DNA of 64,000 bases from Chitinophagales bacterium (GTDB taxonomy: Bacteria > Bacteroidota > Bacteroidia > Chitinophagales > Saprospiraceae). A program made the translations under genes and the position numbers. Below the pieces are notes generated by a model that had not been told where the DNA came from, did not search any database, and was given only the letters and a program-made list of their open reading frames with translations. Positions 15,879-24,389 of this stretch are shown in pieces. The number at the start of each line of letters is the position of its first letter. Within the stretch, counting starts at the first letter, position 1. The stretch lies in the NCBI GenBank assembly GCA_013298845.1, contig JAAFJN010000028.1:1-64000 (forward strand), written 5' to 3'.

Positions 15879-16943
15879 ATGCAGTTTTATTCACTTCAGG
15901 TAAAAGACATTTGCCAGGAAACCGCCCAGTGCGTTTCCGTTTCATTTCAGGTGCCGGACGAATTGACCGAACAATTTCGGTTCAAACCGGGCCAATATCT
16001 CACCTTACGCCACACCATTGACGGACAGGAAGTCCGCCGTTCGTATTCGATTTGTACGGCACCGCACGAACAAGACTTGCGGGTGGCCATCAAAAAGGTA
16101 CCCGATGGCGTGTTTAGCACCTTCGCCAATACGGCTTTGCAAGCGGGAGACACCCTCGAATGCGCACCGCCGGAAGGGCGTTTTGCTTTGGAAACACAAC
16201 CCGAAACGAGCCGTTTGTTCGTGGGGTTTGCGGCGGGCAGCGGGATTACACCCATAATTTCCATCCTCAAATCGGTGTTAAACGAAGAGCCAGACAGCCG
16301 TTTTATGTTGTTTTACGGCAACCGGGGTTTTGATCAGATTATTTTCCGGGAGCAGTTGGAGTGGCTTAAAAACAAGTACCCCAACCGCCTGTCGGTACAC
16401 CACGTATTTAGCCGCGAATCCATGAATAATGCGTTGTTCCAAGGTTATTTGGACGCTGAAAAATGCGCCAAATTTGGCAAAGTGTTTTTTGCCCCGCAAG
16501 AAGTAGATCAGTATTTTTTGTGCGGACCTTCGGAAATGATTTTTGCGATCAAAGACAGCCTGAGCGGTTTGGGTGTAGAGGACAAACGGATTAAATTTGA
16601 ACTGTTTAATACAGGTAATCTGGTCAGTGCGCCGCGCAAAAAATCCACCGAACAAACGGCTTTGGACGCCAAAATCACGGTAATTCAAGACGGGGTAGAA
16701 TACGATTTTAACCTGCCTTCCGACGGCAGTACCCTCCTCGACGCCGCCATGCGCGCGGGTGCGGATCTGCCTTTTTCCTGCAAAGGCGGCGTGTGTAGCA
16801 CCTGTAAAGCCAAAGTACTGGAAGGGCAGGTGGACATGGATCTCAACTACGGCCTCGAACCGGACGAAGTAGCGGCGGGTTACGTATTAACTTGCCAGGC
16901 GCACCCGGTTTCGGATCGGGTAGTGGTGTCGTTTGATGTGTAG
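15879..16943 (+). CDS. PaaE-like NAD(P)H:ferredoxin-type reductase (FAD, 2Fe-2S)
   Basis: The 354-residue product has three modules. An FAD-binding barrel (residues 1-100) carries RRSYSICTAP. A NAD(P)-binding fold (105-235) carries GFAAGSGITPIISILKS. A C-terminal plant-type 2Fe-2S ferredoxin domain (265-354) has clustered cysteines in CKGGVCSTC plus the distant Cys in VLTCQAHP. This is the architecture of PaaE, reductase of the phenylacetyl-CoA epoxidase. No paaABCD genes are adjacent, so an orphan electron-transfer role is equally likely. It lies one base after the barrel-protein gene. Confidence 0.85.
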   Translation: MQFYSLQVKDICQETAQCVSVSFQVPDELTEQFRFKPGQYLTLRHTIDGQEVRRSYSICTAPHEQDLRVAIKKVPDGVFSTFANTALQAGDTLECAPPEGRFALETQPETSRLFVGFAAGSGITPIISILKSVLNEEPDSRFMLFYGNRGFDQIIFREQLEWLKNKYPNRLSVHHVFSRESMNNALFQGYLDAEKCAKFGKVFFAPQEVDQYFLCGPSEMIFAIKDSLSGLGVEDKRIKFELFNTGNLVSAPRKKSTEQTALDAKITVIQDGVEYDFNLPSDGSTLLDAAMRAGADLPFSCKGGVCSTCKAKVLEGQVDMDLNYGLEPDEVAAGYVLTCQAHPVSDRVVVSFDV

Positions 16944-17010
16944 TGATGCGATGCGTAGTGATGAGTTAGGAGTGATGAGAGATGAGTGTTTTTTTTCTTT
17001 AAAATATTCA

Positions 17011-17068
17011 AAATGAACACTCTACGCTTAGTGTATTCTTAGCACCTTAGTGGTGAAAATACCCTACG
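17011..17068. repeat. Dispersed repeat modules B and A
   Basis: The sequence AATGAACACTCTACGCTTAG through CACCTTAGTGGTGAAAATA is the reverse-oriented equivalent of module B at 11676-11735. It is followed by CCCTACGACGGGC (module A). The TAG stop of the adjacent lipoprotein gene (17064) lies inside module A. Confidence 0.75.
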
Positions 17069-17729
17069 ACGGGCCCCGCACGCCCAAAGCGTCCAACGGT
17101 ATAAATATCCGGTCATCCCCGTGAAATTCACCCTCGCCACCCACGTACAAAATCAAATCGGTAGCAGAAATACCCCACATAATTACATAGTTGCTGCCGG
17201 TTTCGTACGCCCGCAGGTTGATTTGCCGTTGGTGTTGCTCGTTGTAAGCCTGTACAAAAGGGTAGAGGCGGCCGCGGTCGAATTGAGGAAACAAGTCCTC
17301 GGGGCGACCAAATGCCGCTATTTGTCCCGTTTTAAGTAATTCGGGGTTGAGCACGATGGAATGATAAATTTGATGTTTTTCCCGTTCGCCGTATGATAGT
17401 ACATCTTCGGTAAACTCGATGGAGAGTACATTTTTGGTGGCCAAAATCACCTTAAAATCGCCTTTGATTACGTTTTTTGCGCCCGAATGGGCGTCGCAAT
17501 TCCGGGTATATCGTTCATATTCCACGTAATTTTCCAAAATAAAGTCCAATTCGCGGTTGATGGTCCCGTCATCCCATTTCAGCACCGGATAAAAAAAGGT
17601 TACGGAACAGCGTTCATCGTCCACCAGCAATTTGAATTTTTGTTCAACGCGGTAACCGTTGGGGTTGGTGCAACTGCCCCAACCCAATAGTCCCAGCAGG
17701 GCGACAACGTAAAAAAATATCCTGCTCAT
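17064..17729 (-). CDS. Lipoprotein resembling DUF4163/DUF3298 proteins
   Basis: The 221-residue product has a lipoprotein signal (LLGWGSC, lipid Cys about residue 20). The body (30-215) resembles the DUF4163/DUF3298 region seen in RsiV and PdaC relatives, ending in YVIMWGISATDLILYVGG and IFIPLDALG. That family occurs in anti-sigma and cell-wall contexts; the role here is unknown. Its ATG overlaps the transporter's stop by 4 bases, so it is the last gene of the metal operon. The last codons and stop derive from dispersed module A. Confidence 0.65.
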   Translation of the reverse strand: MSRIFFYVVALLGLLGWGSCTNPNGYRVEQKFKLLVDDERCSVTFFYPVLKWDDGTINRELDFILENYVEYERYTRNCDAHSGAKNVIKGDFKVILATKNVLSIEFTEDVLSYGEREKHQIYHSIVLNPELLKTGQIAAFGRPEDLFPQFDRGRLYPFVQAYNEQHQRQINLRAYETGSNYVIMWGISATDLILYVGGEGEFHGDDRIFIPLDALGVRGPS

Positions 17730-19627
17730 CGCACCACCAATACCGGAATTTTAACGGCGTGCCGCACCGCATCCACGGTGGCACCAAACACCAGATCCTT
17801 GAGTAATTTGTGGCCGTGTGCGCCCATCACCAGAATATCCACGCCTTTTTCGGTGACCAATTTGGGAATTGCCTTGCGTGGCGAACCGTACCCGATCACC
17901 GCCTCGGCGCGATAACCCATTTCCCGCAAAGCCTGTACGTATTGTTGCAGGGTATCTTCGTCCACGTGGTGCTCGGCATCGCGAATATCGGCTCCCATCA
18001 CCACCGCACCCACACTTTCGATGGCGTGAATCAGGAAATACTCCGCATCTTTACCGCCCAGATGCAACGCGTGCAACAGGGTTTTTTTATCCGTTTCGGT
18101 AAAATCCAGGGCCACGGCCAGTTCTTTGTATTCGGGCATGGGTTCTTCCGATAAACCCGTAAACACCCCGTGGGGCGCGTGCAAATGCCGTTCCCGACGC
18201 GCACCCAACCACGGCCCAATGGTGATGTACAACAACATAAAACCGGCAAACAACAACAGCGGAATAACAATCCCGTAAATCACCCACGTGTGGGCATTGG
18301 CGGCGCTGAGCCATTCGCTTATTTTTTGAACAACCAAATTGATATTGAGCACTACAATCAGGGTTGCGCTCACCCAACCCGCTAATTTTGTCCAAAAACC
18401 AACCGCAAAATTGCCCATGCGCGACTTGCTGCTCACGTAATGCAGCAACGGAATAATGGCAAAACCCAACTGCATACTCAAAATCACCTGACTCAACACC
18501 AGCATATCGCCCGTGGCCGATTCGCCCATCGTCACAATCACAATCAGGGCCGGAATTACCGCCAATAAACGGGTAATAATGCGGCGCAGCCACGGTGCAA
18601 TGCGCAAACGCAGGTAACCTTCCATCACAATTTGCCCCGCCAGCGTACCGGTTACGGTGCTGCTTTGTCCGGCGGCAATCAAGGCCACGGCAAACAACAC
18701 CGGCGCGTAACTTTTGCCCAACAATGGCTCCAGCAACCGGTGCGCATCCTGGATTTCGGTGACGCTCGCGTGGCCATTTTTGTAAAAAACCGACGCGGCC
18801 AAAATCAAAATGGCGGCATTAACGAACAACGCCAAATTGAGCGCAATGGCCGAATCAACGATATTAAACCGAATGGCCCGCCGCAAACCTTCCTGCGTTC
18901 GTTCCACTTTGCGGGTTTGTACCAGCGCCGAGTGCAGGTACAAATTATGCGGCATAACGGTCGCCCCAATAATCCCGATGGCAATAAACAAGGCTTCGCT
19001 GTTGGGAATAGACGGTATCAGCCCCGAGGCAATACCCGTCAGGCTGGGTTGGGCCAGGTACATTTGAATGGCAAATGCTCCCCCGATAACCGCAATCAGT
19101 CCCAAAATAAACGCCTCCAATTTCCGGATGCCCCAGTTCATCAGCAACATCAGGAGGAAGGTATCGAATACGCTGATGGCAACGCCCCACACGAGCGGCA
19201 ACCCAAACAACAATTGTAAACCAATGGCCATGCCCAGTACTTCGGCGAGGTCGGTAGCGGCGATGGCAATTTCGGCGAGGATATAGTTAAAAATATTCGC
19301 GGCGGGGTGGTACAAATCGCGCGATGCCTGCGCCAGATCCCGTTGGGCCACAATACCCAAACGCGCACTCATACTTTGCAAGAGCAGCGCAATGAGGTTG
19401 CTCATGACCAATACCCAAAGCAACGAGTAGCCAAATTTACTGCCGCCAGCCAGGTCGGTGGCCCAGTTACCCGGGTCCATATAACCCACGCTGACTAAGT
19501 AAGCGGGGCCTAAAAAGGCCAATAAACGCTTCCAAAAGCCGCCTTTTACGTTGGTTTCGACGGAATTGTTGACTTCGGAGAGGGATACTTCAGAATCGTC
19601 AATTTTGTGGTATGTTTTGTTTTTCAT
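17726..19627 (-). CDS. Nramp (MntH-type) divalent metal transporter fused to a universal stress domain
   Basis: The 633-residue product is an Nramp transporter of about 11 helices with both metal-site motifs: DPGNW in helix 1 (near residue 52) and MPHN in helix 6. From residue about 490 a cytosolic UspA-like domain follows, with KELAVALDFTETDKKTLLHA and the nucleotide-binding stretch MGAHGHKLLKDLVFGATVDA. Nramp proteins import Mn2+ or Fe2+ with protons. The Usp domain may sense ATP or stress, which is inference. It is 4 bases downstream of the DtxR-type gene and overlaps the lipoprotein gene. Confidence 0.92.
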   Translation of the reverse strand: MKNKTYHKIDDSEVSLSEVNNSVETNVKGGFWKRLLAFLGPAYLVSVGYMDPGNWATDLAGGSKFGYSLLWVLVMSNLIALLLQSMSARLGIVAQRDLAQASRDLYHPAANIFNYILAEIAIAATDLAEVLGMAIGLQLLFGLPLVWGVAISVFDTFLLMLLMNWGIRKLEAFILGLIAVIGGAFAIQMYLAQPSLTGIASGLIPSIPNSEALFIAIGIIGATVMPHNLYLHSALVQTRKVERTQEGLRRAIRFNIVDSAIALNLALFVNAAILILAASVFYKNGHASVTEIQDAHRLLEPLLGKSYAPVLFAVALIAAGQSSTVTGTLAGQIVMEGYLRLRIAPWLRRIITRLLAVIPALIVIVTMGESATGDMLVLSQVILSMQLGFAIIPLLHYVSSKSRMGNFAVGFWTKLAGWVSATLIVVLNINLVVQKISEWLSAANAHTWVIYGIVIPLLLFAGFMLLYITIGPWLGARRERHLHAPHGVFTGLSEEPMPEYKELAVALDFTETDKKTLLHALHLGGKDAEYFLIHAIESVGAVVMGADIRDAEHHVDEDTLQQYVQALREMGYRAEAVIGYGSPRKAIPKLVTEKGVDILVMGAHGHKLLKDLVFGATVDAVRHAVKIPVLVVR

Positions 19628-19631
19628 GTCG

Positions 19632-20291
19632 TTAAACGCCGGTTTTTACAAATAAATGCTGCACTACTTTTTCACTTACGGTCATTTGTTGTTCTGCGGT
19701 TTGGATAATCATGGAGTTGTCGTATTCCATTCGGTGGACTACGGTAATGGTAATGCCCAGGCCCAGGCCCAGTTGGTTCAGGTATTGTAAAAACGCCGTG
19801 CTGTGGTCATCCACGCCGGTGATAACGCCTTTTTGGCCCGTTTGTAAAGTACTCAACAACACCTGATGCTGCCGGAACCATTTGCCCTCGGCATCGGGGA
19901 TGGGGTCGCCGTGGGGATCAAAACGCGGGAACCCCAAAAAATGATCGAGGCGTTCGGTGAGTTCTTCGTTGTTGATATGTTCCAGTTCTTCGGCCATATC
20001 GTGGACTTTATCCCAGGTAAACCCCAGTTTTTCGGTCAAAAACACCTCCCACAAGCGGTGTCGGCGAATTAAATCGGTGGCCAAGGCGCGGCCTTTGGTC
20101 GTCAGTTGAACACCCCGGTATTTCTCGTATTCCAAGTATTCTTTTTCGCTCAATCGTTTGAGCATATCCGTCACCGAAGCCGCACTGGTTTGCATGGCCG
20201 CCGCCACGGCATTCGTATTTACCGGAGCCGCCGCATCCTTTTCCGATAGTTTAAAAATCGCCTTCAGGTAGTTTTCTTCCGTAATAGACAT
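19632..20291 (-). CDS. DtxR/MntR-family metal-dependent repressor
   Basis: The 219-residue product has the family's winged helix at the N-terminus (SITEENYLKAIFKLSEKD, then TSAASVTDMLKRLSEKEYLE). The dimerisation/metal region follows, with HDMAEELEHI and HGDPIPD (residues 96-130). A C-terminal SH3/FeoA-like domain covers 145-215. With bound Mn2+ or Fe2+ it should repress transporter genes. The next gene, 4 bases downstream, is the Nramp transporter. A palindromic site upstream (20517-20532) is the likely operator. Module C repeats abut the start codon. Confidence 0.92.
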   Translation of the reverse strand: MSITEENYLKAIFKLSEKDAAAPVNTNAVAAAMQTSAASVTDMLKRLSEKEYLEYEKYRGVQLTTKGRALATDLIRRHRLWEVFLTEKLGFTWDKVHDMAEELEHINNEELTERLDHFLGFPRFDPHGDPIPDAEGKWFRQHQVLLSTLQTGQKGVITGVDDHSTAFLQYLNQLGLGLGITITVVHRMEYDNSMIIQTAEQQMTVSEKVVQHLFVKTGV

Positions 20292-20299
20292 TTTTTTTA

Positions 20300-20486
20300 G
20301 TGAATAGTGAAAAGTGTAGAGTGAAAAGTGAATAGTGTAGAGTGAAAAGTGAATAGTCTATGGGTTTTACATCGTTTAAACGGGATTTTACACGATTAGC
20401 AACGAAGACACATTGTTTAATATACCTGGAAAAGTCTCCACTCTACGACGAGCAACTATTCACTTTTCACTATTCACTTTTCACTA
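20300..20486. repeat. Module C/A repeats in the leader of the metal operon
   Basis: Reiterated AGTGAAAAGTG/AGTGTAGAGTGAAAAGTGAA units lie at about 20300-20356, and oppositely oriented TTCACTTTTCACTATTCACT at 20457-20486 after a module A fragment (CTCTACGACGAGC). They sit between the presumed promoter and the repressor ATG. The two arrays are inverted and could pair in the transcript. Confidence 0.7.
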
Positions 20487-20516
20487 AAAAATGCTTTTGC
20501 AAAGTTGAATAAAATT

Positions 20517-20532
20517 TTTAGACTAGCCTAAA
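20517..20532. promoter_or_regulatory. Putative DtxR/MntR operator palindrome
   Basis: TTTAGACTAGCCTAAA is a palindrome at 14 of 16 positions and resembles DtxR-family operators (TTAGG...CCTAA half-sites). On the minus strand it falls at the -33 position of a possible -7 element CAACTTTG (about 20498-20505). That is where a metal-loaded repressor would block transcription of the repressor-transporter-lipoprotein operon. Confidence 0.65.
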
Positions 20533-20654
20533 TTTTTTTTGTTTGTTTTTGAAAAATTTTTTTTCCCAAAAAAACGAACACCCTGCGACGAGCCAAAAAA
20601 CAAAAAACGTGTATGCCACAACGAGCAACAAAAAACGAACACCCTGCGACGGGC

Positions 20655-20790
20655 AAAACAAATTCAACCCTTAACAACAAATTCAACCCTTCCAAAACAA
20701 ATTTAACCCTTAACAACAAATTCAACCCTTCCAAAACAAATTCAACCCTTAACAACAAATTCAACCCTTCCAAAACAAATTCAACCCTTA
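20655..20790. repeat. 39-bp tandem repeat (module E), about 3.5 copies
   Basis: The unit, two AACAAATTCAACCCTT half-units joined by AAC and CC, is 39 bases and repeats from 20655 to about 20790 with one substitution. Module A fragments (CCCTGCGACGAGC, CCCTGCGACGGGC) precede it at about 20580-20654. The last unit runs into a -7 element. The frames open through it (for example 20528-20824 on the minus strand) are by-products of the repeat. Confidence 0.85.
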
Positions 20791-20796
20791 TCTTTG
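20789..20796 (+). promoter_or_regulatory. Bacteroidota -7 element (TATCTTTG) at the repeat edge
   Basis: TATCTTTG lies 49 bases upstream of the secreted-protein start and begins with the last TA of the 39-bp repeat array, so the repeat occupies the whole upstream promoter region. Confidence 0.5.
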
Positions 20797-20844
20797 CGCC
20801 ACTTCTATCCGTAACCTGCCGCATGTCGGCGTAAATTTTTCATT

Positions 20845-21297
20845 ATGCGTTTTTTTATTTTATTAACTACCGTTTGTCTTTTCCAACAATTTCTTTTTGC
20901 GCAATCCGACGCCTGTACTACATTCCGGGCCGCCACGGGTTTTTACGACGGCGAATCGCTGTGGTGGCGCGAAGACGAAGCCGATCAGGTGCTGACCGGC
21001 CAATGCACGTTTCAGTTCAACGAAGCGACGCGCACGTTTACCCTTACCTCCGCCGTTCCCATGTGTTATTTGGGTTTTGAGTTGGTGAGTGTTCCACACC
21101 CCGATGTGTGCCCCGCGACGCCCTGCAACTGGCAATGGCAGTCGGGGCCGAACCAAAGCAGCGTATTAACCGTGCAGTTTCCCGCCACCATTGCGCCGTG
21201 TTTAACCGCTTCGGGGCAGATGAACGAATTGTACCATTTTCGGTTCCGGGTTTATTACAAAAAGCCGTTGTTTGAGGCGAAAAATCCCAAAACGTAG
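20845..21297 (+). CDS. Small secreted protein, unknown function
   Basis: The 150-residue product has a signal peptide (residues 1-20, ending FLFAQ). The mature part contains six cysteines and many aromatic residues, and looks beta-rich (TFQFNEATRTFTLTSAVPM, SSVLTVQFPATIAPC). No family is recognised. The paired cysteines suggest disulfide bonds outside the cytoplasm. It sits 32 bases before the GH28-like gene but that gene has its own -7 element. Confidence 0.55.
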   Translation: MRFFILLTTVCLFQQFLFAQSDACTTFRAATGFYDGESLWWREDEADQVLTGQCTFQFNEATRTFTLTSAVPMCYLGFELVSVPHPDVCPATPCNWQWQSGPNQSSVLTVQFPATIAPCLTASGQMNELYHFRFRVYYKKPLFEAKNPKT

Positions 21298-21329
21298 GTC
21301 TTTTCCCGGCCATTGGGTAACTTTGTGGG

Positions 21330-22850
21330 ATGTTTATGATCCCTTCTTTCATTTGGCTTTTGGTAGCCCTTTACCCCCAGTTTTCCCTGAGCGCCGCTTG
21401 GTTTTGTGCACCACAAAACGAGGGCATCCCAAGGTTTTTATCCACAAAACCGGCGGAGCCGAAGTATAACATCACCGATTTTGGTGCCAAAGGCGACGGC
21501 ATGACGAACAATATGCAGGCCATTCAGCGCGCCATTGACCAATGTTCGGAGCAGGGTGGGGGTGTAGTCGTCGTTCCGGCGGGGCGTTTCCTCACCGGCA
21601 GTATCCGCTTAAAAGATAATGTACATCTTTGGCTGGATAACAACGCCGTTTTGTTGGGAAGCACCCGCCGCGACGACTACCAAAAAAACCGGTGGTACGC
21701 CCTGATTTTGGCCAAAGACGCCAAAAATATCGCCATTACAGGCGGCGGTCTCATTGACGGACAAGGGACGGCCCTCGCCGCCGATGCCGACCGAATGTAC
21801 AAACTGGGGTTAATCGGCGGCGGCTACGAAGACAACCGCACCGACGAAAGCGAACGCCCGCAAATCATTGATTTTGAATTGTGTAAAAACGTCACCGTCC
21901 GCGATGTGACCATCAAAAACTCGGCCTGTTGGGTGCAACGTTACGGCAAATGCGATAGTCTGACCATCGACGGGATTACGGTCGAGAGTGTGGCTTTTTG
22001 GAACAACGACGGCATTGACCTCGTGGATTGCACCAATACCCTCCTGCAAAACAGCAGTTTTAACGCCGCCGACGACGGCATTTGCCTCAAATCGGACGTT
22101 CGGACCCTCGCCTGTAACAATATTTTAATTCGCAATTGCCGGGTGCGCTCCAGTGCCAGCGCACTCAAATTTGGCACCAATTCCTACGGCGGTTTTAAAA
22201 ACATTAAAGTGGAGGGTTTAGAGGTGTGGGATACCTACCGCTCGGCCATTGCCCTTGAGACGGTGGACGGCGGCACCATCGAAAACGTGGAAATATCGAA
22301 CGTCAGGGCCAAAAACACCGGGAACGCCCTGTTTTTGCGCCTCGGGAAACGCCACACCAAAACCGCCGGGGTGCTGCGCAACGTGTACATCCACGACGTA
22401 ACGGTGGAAGTGCCCCGTGGTCGCCCCGACAAAGGTTACCCCTTGCCTGGACCGGCGGTCAAAGAAGCCCAGAACCTTGCGCCTTCGTCGGTGGTGGGTT
22501 TGCCGGAGCAAGCGATTGAACAGGTGCGTTTGGAGCGCATCACGATTGTATTTGGCGGCGGCGGCACCTGCAAAAAAGCCTGCGTTCCGGCGGATAGTTT
22601 GGCAAAAGTTCCCGAACGCCCCGCCGATTACCCCGAGTTTACGATGTTTGGGGAGTTACCCGCCTGGGGTTTTTACTGCCGCCACGTTAAGGGGTTGCAA
22701 TTGCGCGATATTCAACTGGTTTTGCGCAAAAAAGACTACCGCCAGCCGCTGATTTTTGATGATGCGGAAGTGGTGACGGAGGGCGTTGTGGTGCGGCGGA
22801 AAAGATCCTCATCGCTTTACACTCCGCAAAAGACAAAGCAACGTAAATAA
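21330..22850 (+). CDS. Secreted GH28-like (polygalacturonase-fold) glycoside hydrolase
   Basis: The 506-residue product has a signal peptide (residues 1-23). The typical GH28/pectate-lyase start follows (NITDFGAKGDGMTNNMQAIQ) and then a right-handed beta-helix. Catalytic-region aspartates are seen in NNDGIDLVDC (D227) and AADDGICLKS (D248, D249). The later GHG and RIK motifs of polygalacturonases are not evident, since the equivalent stretch is SSASALKFGTNSYGG, so the substrate may not be pectin. A -7 element TAACTTTG at 21318-21325 is so close that initiation at the ATG at 21336 is also possible. Confidence 0.82.
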   Translation: MFMIPSFIWLLVALYPQFSLSAAWFCAPQNEGIPRFLSTKPAEPKYNITDFGAKGDGMTNNMQAIQRAIDQCSEQGGGVVVVPAGRFLTGSIRLKDNVHLWLDNNAVLLGSTRRDDYQKNRWYALILAKDAKNIAITGGGLIDGQGTALAADADRMYKLGLIGGGYEDNRTDESERPQIIDFELCKNVTVRDVTIKNSACWVQRYGKCDSLTIDGITVESVAFWNNDGIDLVDCTNTLLQNSSFNAADDGICLKSDVRTLACNNILIRNCRVRSSASALKFGTNSYGGFKNIKVEGLEVWDTYRSAIALETVDGGTIENVEISNVRAKNTGNALFLRLGKRHTKTAGVLRNVYIHDVTVEVPRGRPDKGYPLPGPAVKEAQNLAPSSVVGLPEQAIEQVRLERITIVFGGGGTCKKACVPADSLAKVPERPADYPEFTMFGELPAWGFYCRHVKGLQLRDIQLVLRKKDYRQPLIFDDAEVVTEGVVVRRKRSSSLYTPQKTKQRK

Positions 22851-22868
22851 ACCCACATTTGCTGATTT

Positions 22869-23333
22869 ATGACTATCGAACAAATAAAACGCAAAATCAT
22901 CTTTAAAAACGCCGCCCTCATTATCTTTTGGCTGGGTATGTTGGGCCTTAAACGGGTGTATAATGACTTCCCGATTAACGCTGCTTTTAGTGTGGGGATG
23001 TTATTGATCTATGGCTTGCTGTTTCTTTTTTTTAAAACCAATTACCTGGTACAATATCGGCTTGAAGGGCAGTTGCTTACGATTGAGTATATGAATGACC
23101 ATTTAAAAACCTTTGAACGCACGTTTGATTTATCGCAAATCATTCGCCTAAAATACAACCGCAAAACCTGGCTTAATGCCCCAGGCTCCGTTTTTATCCG
23201 CGAAAACGAGGGAAAAGACGCTTTAATAATCTTAGGGTTAGGCCCATCGGTACTGGAAAAAATGCAAAATGAAATACCCGCACTGAACCGGCTCGAAAAT
23301 ATTTCCGCCAATAATGAACGCTCCTCTGCGTAA
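22869..23333 (+). CDS. Two-helix membrane protein with PH-like C-terminal region
   Basis: The 154-residue product has two transmembrane helices (about residues 15-28 and 38-56). The soluble part that follows has the strand pattern of bacterial PH-like domains (VQYRLEGQLLTIEYM, RTFDLSQIIRLKYN, ALIILGLGP). No named family is assigned. It follows the GH28-like gene by 18 bases on the same strand and is more AT-rich than it. It could be cotranscribed with the dehydrogenase that follows after 68 bases. Confidence 0.55.
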   Translation: MTIEQIKRKIIFKNAALIIFWLGMLGLKRVYNDFPINAAFSVGMLLIYGLLFLFFKTNYLVQYRLEGQLLTIEYMNDHLKTFERTFDLSQIIRLKYNRKTWLNAPGSVFIRENEGKDALIILGLGPSVLEKMQNEIPALNRLENISANNERSSA

Positions 23334-23401
23334 TCTACGCTACCTTTATAGGAGTTCGATAAAAAATCGCTCGTGTATTCACCGTTTAAAAACCAAACAC
23401 C

Positions 23402-24385
23402 ATGAAAATAACCTTTTATTTTACCCACGATTACGACAAAACGTATTTTGATGCCAATAATCAGACGCATCAAATACAGTACGTGCCGGTTGCTTTGACC
23501 GAAGAAACCGCAAGACTTGCGCAAGGCAGCGCGGCAATATGCGCCTTTGTAAACGACAAACTCGATGAAACGGTTATTCGTATCCTTTCCGAAATAGGCG
23601 TGCGTTTAATTGCCATGCGCTCTGCGGGTTACAATAACGTAGACTTACAAGCGGCGAAGCGATATGGCTTGACCGTTGTGCGCGTGCCTGCTTACTCGCC
23701 GCACGCCGTTGCCGAACATACCCTGGCGCTCATACTCACGCTCAACCGGAAAACCCACAAGGCGTATAACCGGGTGCGCGATGGTAATTTTTCCTTAGAT
23801 CGTTTGTTGGGTTTTGATTTGTACGGGAAAAGCGTGGGTGTTGTGGGCACCGGAAGAATCGGGTCGGTTTTTTGCCGTATCATGCTTGGGCTGGGTTGCC
23901 ATGTATTGGCTTACGATATTCAACCCAACCCCGACTTAGCCGATACTAAAGTGCAGTACACAACCCTGCCGGATTTGTTCCAAAATGCCGATATCTTGTC
24001 GTTACATTGCCCACTCAACGAGTCAACGCATTACCTCATTAATCCCCATAATTTGAGTTTGATGAAAAAAGGCGCGATGCTGATTAATACGAGCAGAGGT
24101 GGTTTAATTGATACAAAAGCCGTGATAAAAGCCTTAAAAACCGGTCATCTCGGTAGTTTGGGGCTTGATGTGTACGAGCAGGAGGATAAACTATTCTTTA
24201 GGGACTTTTCGGATACCGCCATCAAAGATGAAATGATTTTACGGTTAATGTCGTTCCCCAATGTGCTCATTACAGCCCATCAGGCGTTTTTTACGCACGA
24301 AGCGATGACGGAAATTGCCAAAACAACTTTGCAAAATATTAGTGATTTTGAAAAAGGTTTGCCCTTGAAAAATGCCATCCTTTAA
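23402..24385 (+). CDS. ldhA: D-lactate dehydrogenase-type 2-hydroxyacid dehydrogenase
   Basis: The 327-residue product is full length for LdhA-type D-2-hydroxyacid dehydrogenases. The NAD-binding motif is VGVVGTGRIG (about residues 145-154). Substrate/catalytic residues are in MRSAGYNNVD, NTSRGGLID (Arg), the Glu of LGLDVYEQE, and the His of ITAHQAF. It interconverts pyruvate and D-lactate with NADH in the cytosol, usually for fermentative redox balance. A variant -7 element TACCTTTA lies at 23341-23348. Confidence 0.92.
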   Translation: MKITFYFTHDYDKTYFDANNQTHQIQYVPVALTEETARLAQGSAAICAFVNDKLDETVIRILSEIGVRLIAMRSAGYNNVDLQAAKRYGLTVVRVPAYSPHAVAEHTLALILTLNRKTHKAYNRVRDGNFSLDRLLGFDLYGKSVGVVGTGRIGSVFCRIMLGLGCHVLAYDIQPNPDLADTKVQYTTLPDLFQNADILSLHCPLNESTHYLINPHNLSLMKKGAMLINTSRGGLIDTKAVIKALKTGHLGSLGLDVYEQEDKLFFRDFSDTAIKDEMILRLMSFPNVLITAHQAFFTHEAMTEIAKTTLQNISDFEKGLPLKNAIL

Positions 24386-24389
24386 TTTC

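Noticed and set aside
18632-19219. 195-codon plus-strand frame opposite the Nramp gene
   Set aside because: Antisense shadow of a clear transporter gene.
20655-20790. CRISPR-like array
   Set aside because: The 39-bp units are contiguous with no variable spacers.
20528-20824. Repetitive minus-strand frame (VEFVLEGLNLLLR-type repeats)
   Set aside because: It is only the translation of the 39-bp tandem repeat, which is intergenic.
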